A stretch of 9,660 nt of DNA from NCBI GenBank assembly GCA_003160265.1, contig PLQY01000076.1, positions 3,561 through 13,220 on the forward strand. Direction: 5' to 3'. A program made the position numbers and the translations under genes. Shown here one piece after another: positions 7,562 through 9,660 of this stretch (within the stretch, counting starts at the first letter, position 1; every line of letters begins with the position of its first letter). The notes beneath the pieces are model-generated. The model was not told the DNA's origin. It saw only the letters and a list, made by a program, of their open reading frames with translations, and did no database searches. The DNA is from Peptococcaceae bacterium. Its GTDB lineage: Bacteria > Bacillota > DSM-12270 > Thermacetogeniales > Thermacetogeniaceae.

Positions 7562-8773
7562 GTGGAAATCAAAAAGGTTGTGCTGGCCTATTCCGGTGGT
7601 CTCGACACCTCGGTGGCCATTCCCTGGTTCAAGGACAACTTCGGCTGCGAGGTGATCTGCTTCGCCGCCGACCTGGGGCAGGAAGAGGAGCTTGACGGCC
7701 TGGAGGAGCGCTCCAAGAGAGCGGGAGCCAGCAAGATCTACATCAAGGATCTGAAGAAGGAGTTCGTGGAGGATTACATCTTCCCCACCCTCAAAGCGGG
7801 TGCCATCTACGAGGGCAAGTACCTGCTGGGAACATCCTTCGCCCGCCCGCTGATCTCCAAGTACCTGGTGGAGATCGCCGAGTCCGAGGGCGCTGACGCC
7901 GTGGCCCACGGAGCGACCGGCAAGGGAAACGACCAGGTGCGTTTCGACGTCTCGGTGCAGGCCCTCAACCCCGCCCTCAAGGTGATCGCCCCCTGGCGCA
8001 TCTGGGACATCAAGTCCCGTGAGGATGCCATCAATTACGCCATCGCCCGCGGGATCGAGGTACCTGTGTCCAAGGACCGGCCTTACAGTATGGACCGCAA
8101 CATCTGGCACCTGAGCCACGAGGGGGCTGACCTGGAGGACCCGGCCAAGGAGCCGCCGGGTGACGTGCTGCTGCTGATCACTCCACCGGAACAGGCCCCG
8201 GACAAGCCGACCTACGTGGAGATCGGTTTCGAGGAGGGCGTGCCCTGCTCGCTTGATGGCAGGGAGACCGAGGCCGTGACGCTGGTGCAGGAACTGAACC
8301 GGATCGCCGGCGCCAACGGGGTGGGCATCATCGACATGGTGGAAAACCGCCTGGTGGGGATGAAATCCCGGGGCGTGTACGAATGCCCCGGTGGCACCGT
8401 GCTGTACTTTGCCCACCGGGAGTTGGAGTACCTGACCCTCGACCGCAACACGCTGCACTTCAAGGAGATCGCCGCCCTGCGCTTCGCCGAGCTATGCTAC
8501 GACGGCCTATGGTTCTCCCCGTTGCGGGAGGCCCTGTCCGCCTTTGTCGACGAGACCCAGAAAACAGTCACCGGTACCGTACGCTTGAAGCTCTTCAAGG
8601 GCAACTGCGCTTCGGCCGGCGCCACCTCGCCCTACTCCCTGTATCATGAGGGCTTCGCCACCTTCGGTCACTTCGAGCTGTACGACCACAAGGACGCCCA
8701 GGGCTTCATCAACCTGTTCGGTCTGCCCCTCAGGGTACGGGCGATGATGAAGCAGAAAGCCGGCTTGAAATAA
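7562..8773 (+). CDS. argG: Argininosuccinate synthase
   Basis: ArgG condenses citrulline with aspartate using ATP, via citrullyl-AMP, to form argininosuccinate, the penultimate step to arginine. The 403-residue product has the usual length. AYSGGLDTS (9-17) is the N-type ATP pyrophosphatase P-loop; FAADLGQ (34-40), [10 protein letters not shown] (83-92), [13 protein letters not shown] (116-128) and [13 protein letters not shown] (176-188) are conserved substrate-binding stretches. [15 protein letters not shown] and [17 protein letters not shown] in the C-terminal half match the tetramerization/synthetase domain. The start is GTG with a strong GGAGG site. Only 12 bases separate it from the protease gene. 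An intrinsic terminator begins 33 bases after its stop, so it is the last gene of the operon; argH, a common next gene, is not there. Confidence 0.97.
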   Translation: MEIKKVVLAYSGGLDTSVAIPWFKDNFGCEVICFAADLGQEEELDGLEERSKRAGASKIYIKDLKKEFVEDYIFPTLKAGAIYEGKYLLGTSFARPLISKYLVEIAESEGADAVAHGATGKGNDQVRFDVSVQALNPALKVIAPWRIWDIKSREDAINYAIARGIEVPVSKDRPYSMDRNIWHLSHEGADLEDPAKEPPGDVLLLITPPEQAPDKPTYVEIGFEEGVPCSLDGRETEAVTLVQELNRIAGANGVGIIDMVENRLVGMKSRGVYECPGGTVLYFAHRELEYLTLDRNTLHFKEIAALRFAELCYDGLWFSPLREALSAFVDETQKTVTGTVRLKLFKGNCASAGATSPYSLYHEGFATFGHFELYDHKDAQGFINLFGLPLRVRAMMKQKAGLK

Positions 8774-8805
8774 CCACTGCGCTAAGAACAGATAGAGGAA
8801 CAGTT

Positions 8806-8837
8806 AAAAGGCGCCTCAACTCAAGCGGCGCCTTTTT
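8806..8837 (+). terminator. Intrinsic terminator of the arg operon
   Basis: AAAAGGCGCC (8806-8815) pairs perfectly with GGCGCCTTTT (8827-8836) around an 11-base loop, and the descending arm ends in TTTTT (8833-8837). The GC-rich stem followed by a T-run is a classic rho-independent terminator. The A-run on the left arm could give some activity in the opposite direction too. Confidence 0.92.
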
Positions 8838-8950
8838 GCATTATGGCTGCGCCCGGCGGACATGGAACTACTGCATTGCGGGTGGGGTAGGTTTTCAGGG
8901 CGAGGATCTATACTAAAAAGTAAATGTTAAGTGATAACAGACTAAAATAA

Positions 8951-8979
8951 TTGACTGCAGAAATTATTCATGGTATAAC
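8951..8979 (+). promoter_or_regulatory. Sigma-A type promoter of the small Cys/His-rich gene
   Basis: TTGACT (8951-8956) and TATAAC (8974-8979) are separated by exactly 17 bases, each one mismatch from the consensus boxes. The surrounding sequence is AT-rich. Transcription would begin near 8986, leaving a leader of about 60 bases before ATG 9048. It lies downstream of the arg terminator, so the small gene is an independent unit. Confidence 0.8.
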
Positions 8980-8994
8980 CCTCATGGGGTTATA
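8974..8994. promoter_or_regulatory. Palindromic operator candidate over the -10 box
   Basis: TATAACCC (8974-8981) and GGGTTATA (8987-8994) form a perfect 8-bp inverted repeat with a 5-base centre. It begins exactly with the -10 box and spans the predicted transcription start. A dimeric repressor bound here would block RNA polymerase. A hairpin in RNA is less likely because the left arm would be largely upstream of the transcript start. The regulator is not in the window. Confidence 0.55.
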
Positions 8995-9036
8995 ATTATT
9001 GGTTTGAATTTTTACGCGGATATATTTTGTCCCGGA

Positions 9037-9042
9037 AAGGAG
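9037..9042 (+). promoter_or_regulatory. Ribosome binding site choosing ATG 9048
   Basis: AAGGAG sits 5 bases before ATG 9048. The upstream in-frame TTG at 9027 has no such site and would place this motif inside the coding region, so 9048 is the preferred start. Confidence 0.7.
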
Positions 9043-9047
9043 AGGCT

Positions 9048-9272
9048 ATGGCAGAATATTGTCATTACTACGTTAACAACAATCCCCAAGTCGTCACCGG
9101 TAATCATGAAGTCCACAAAAATATCTGTTTATCGCTGGCAATGGCTGAGAGCAAAAGTTACCTGGGCTTTTTTGACAACTGCGAGGATGCGATTGCCAAA
9201 GCCAGGACCATTTATACCAAAGTAGAAAAATGCCACTTTTGTTGTTATGAATATAAAGAATCATTTTTTTAA
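9048..9272 (+). CDS. Small Cys/His-rich protein of unknown function
   Basis: The 74-residue product is soluble-looking, without signal peptide or membrane segment. It contains YYVNNNPQVV (7-16), a GNHEVHKNIC stretch (18-27), a YLGFFDNCEDAIAKA segment (38-52) and a C-terminal CHFCC cluster (62-66). The layout, NNNPQ then G-x-HEVH-x-x-x-C, YLG-x-F-x-x-C, A-x-x-x-A and a final Cys cluster, reminds me of a widespread family of very small uncharacterized bacterial proteins that usually end in a Cys/His pattern; this comes from memory, not a search. The Cys and His residues could bind zinc or another metal (inference). Here the end lacks a final CH pair and instead reads YEYKESFF. It has its own promoter and palindrome, is AT-rich unlike the arg genes, and precedes an HsdS-like gene by 146 bases. 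Confidence 0.75.
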   Translation: MAEYCHYYVNNNPQVVTGNHEVHKNICLSLAMAESKSYLGFFDNCEDAIAKARTIYTKVEKCHFCCYEYKESFF

Positions 9273-9315
9273 CGCCTGGCCCGGCTAAGGATTTAAAAAC
9301 CCGGCTGCTTAGGAT

Positions 9316-9357
9316 AATGTCAAAGCCACAACCATTGTGTAAAACGGCTTTGGCATT
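9316..9357 (+). terminator. Long hairpin after the small gene, possible weak terminator
   Basis: The arms 9316-9327 and 9346-9357 pair over 12 bp with one G-U wobble (AATGTCAAAGCC with GGCTTTGGCATT). The 18-base loop itself contains a small CACAA/TTGTG hairpin overlapping the inner edge. Only a poor T-rich tail follows (TATACTTTA), so termination would be weak. It may end the small gene's transcript or act as a leader structure for the next gene. Confidence 0.45.
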
Positions 9358-9363
9358 TATACT
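9335..9363 (+). promoter_or_regulatory. Possible weak promoter for the HsdS-like gene
   Basis: TTGTGT (9335-9340) and TATACT (9358-9363) are 17 bases apart. The -10 box is good (5 of 6) but the -35 matches only TTG. It overlaps the hairpin at 9316-9357. Read-through from the promoter at 8951 is the alternative. Confidence 0.3.
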
Positions 9364-9418
9364 TTAAGAAACCTTATCTATTGATTCTCCCGGACGTCAG
9401 TTGAAAGGGAAAGGAAAA

Positions 9419-9660
9419 GTGACGCAGTTAAAAAATGTGAAGCTTGGAGATATTGCCGATATATTGAACGGTTTACCCGATACCAAGCAGCTTGAGCTTG
9501 CGCAAAACGCTGGTGCTACAACCTACGGTTTTATTCAGCCAAACCATTTAGGGGTTTTTAATGACCTACAGGATGCTTTGGAAATAAAAAGGCAAACGCC
9601 TGTTGCTGACAACTATTTGATTCGCAGGAACGATATTTTACTGAAACGCCTAAATCGTAA
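9419..9660 (+). CDS. Type I restriction specificity subunit (HsdS)-like protein, 3' end outside window
   Basis: An open frame from GTG 9419 continues without a stop to the window edge, giving 80 codons. The start begins TQLKNVKLGDIADILNGLPD, which resembles the opening of an HsdS target recognition domain (K-LGDIA-x-I-x-x-G), followed by YGFIQPNHLG at about 36-45 and YLIRRNDILLKRLNR at about 66-80, which fits the typical late beta-strand with GDIL-like motif. HsdS proteins give type I restriction-modification enzymes their DNA sequence specificity. A purine stretch AAAGGAAAA stands just before the GTG; TTG 9401 is an in-frame alternative start. The segment is AT-rich compared with the arg genes. 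Neither methyltransferase nor nuclease subunit is in view, so it could belong to a type I system continuing to the right, a single-chain enzyme or an orphan subunit. The family call is moderate because only one motif block can be seen. Confidence 0.6.
   Translation, partial: MTQLKNVKLGDIADILNGLPDTKQLELAQNAGATTYGFIQPNHLGVFNDLQDALEIKRQTPVADNYLIRRNDILLKRLNR

Noticed and set aside
6754..7695. Second + frame of 313 codons overlapping the CPBP protease gene
   Set aside because: The translation is Arg/Pro/Gly-rich with no family motif, while the overlapping frame has all CPBP motifs and membrane helices.
8909..8914. TATACT as a further promoter -10 box
   Set aside because: No recognisable -35 box lies 16-18 bases upstream; the promoter at 8951-8979 is far better.
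9281..9315. Imperfect direct repeat CCGGCTAAGGAT / CCGGCTGCTTAGGAT as an attachment site
   Set aside because: The two copies differ by insertion and substitution, are only 20 bases apart, and there is no integrase or tRNA gene.

Overview
The window holds the main part of an arginine biosynthesis operon on the + strand, followed by a short, clearly different accessory segment. Gene order is argB, argD, carB, argF, a CPBP-family membrane protease, argG, then a strong intrinsic terminator (8806-8837). After it come a 74-residue Cys/His-rich protein with its own promoter and the first 80 codons of a gene resembling a type I restriction specificity subunit, which runs off the window. The GC-rich sequence, strong purine-rich ribosome binding sites, GTG starts and arg/car clustering suggest a Gram-positive, Clostridia-like bacterium, perhaps near Peptococcaceae/Desulfotomaculum. 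This is an inference from style and gene order, not a phylogenetic result.

Region 1-8773 encodes consecutive arginine enzymes. ArgB phosphorylates N-acetylglutamate and ArgD transaminates the derived semialdehyde. CarB makes carbamoyl phosphate, ArgF joins it to ornithine to give citrulline, and ArgG condenses citrulline with aspartate. The last four genes are separated by only 12-26 bases and are probably cotranscribed. Enzymes of the pathway not in the window are ArgA/ArgJ, ArgC, the CarA glutaminase and ArgH. CarA and ArgH are notable because they often sit beside carB and argG in related clusters. A predicted intramembrane protease is embedded between argF and argG.

The gaps upstream of argB, argD and carB each carry short tandem repeats with a period of seven bases. 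The heptamer differs from gap to gap: AGGTGAG/TCTCACA, then GAGTNAT/ATCACKC, then AYWTCGA. The first two gaps contain the heptamers in both orientations and can fold into long imperfect hairpins. This layered repeat pattern is the most unusual structural feature of the operon.

Region 8838-9660 changes to visibly AT-rich sequence soon after the terminator. A near-consensus sigma-A promoter (8951-8979) has a perfect 8-bp inverted repeat over its -10 box and predicted start site, which suggests repression or a leader hairpin. It drives the small Cys/His-rich gene. A second hairpin (9316-9357) precedes the HsdS-like gene. This part looks like the edge of an acquired defence or accessory island. 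No system that can be claimed as new is proven here; the best leads are the heptamer repeats, the embedded protease, the altered CarB regulatory domain and the small regulated gene next to the HsdS-like gene.
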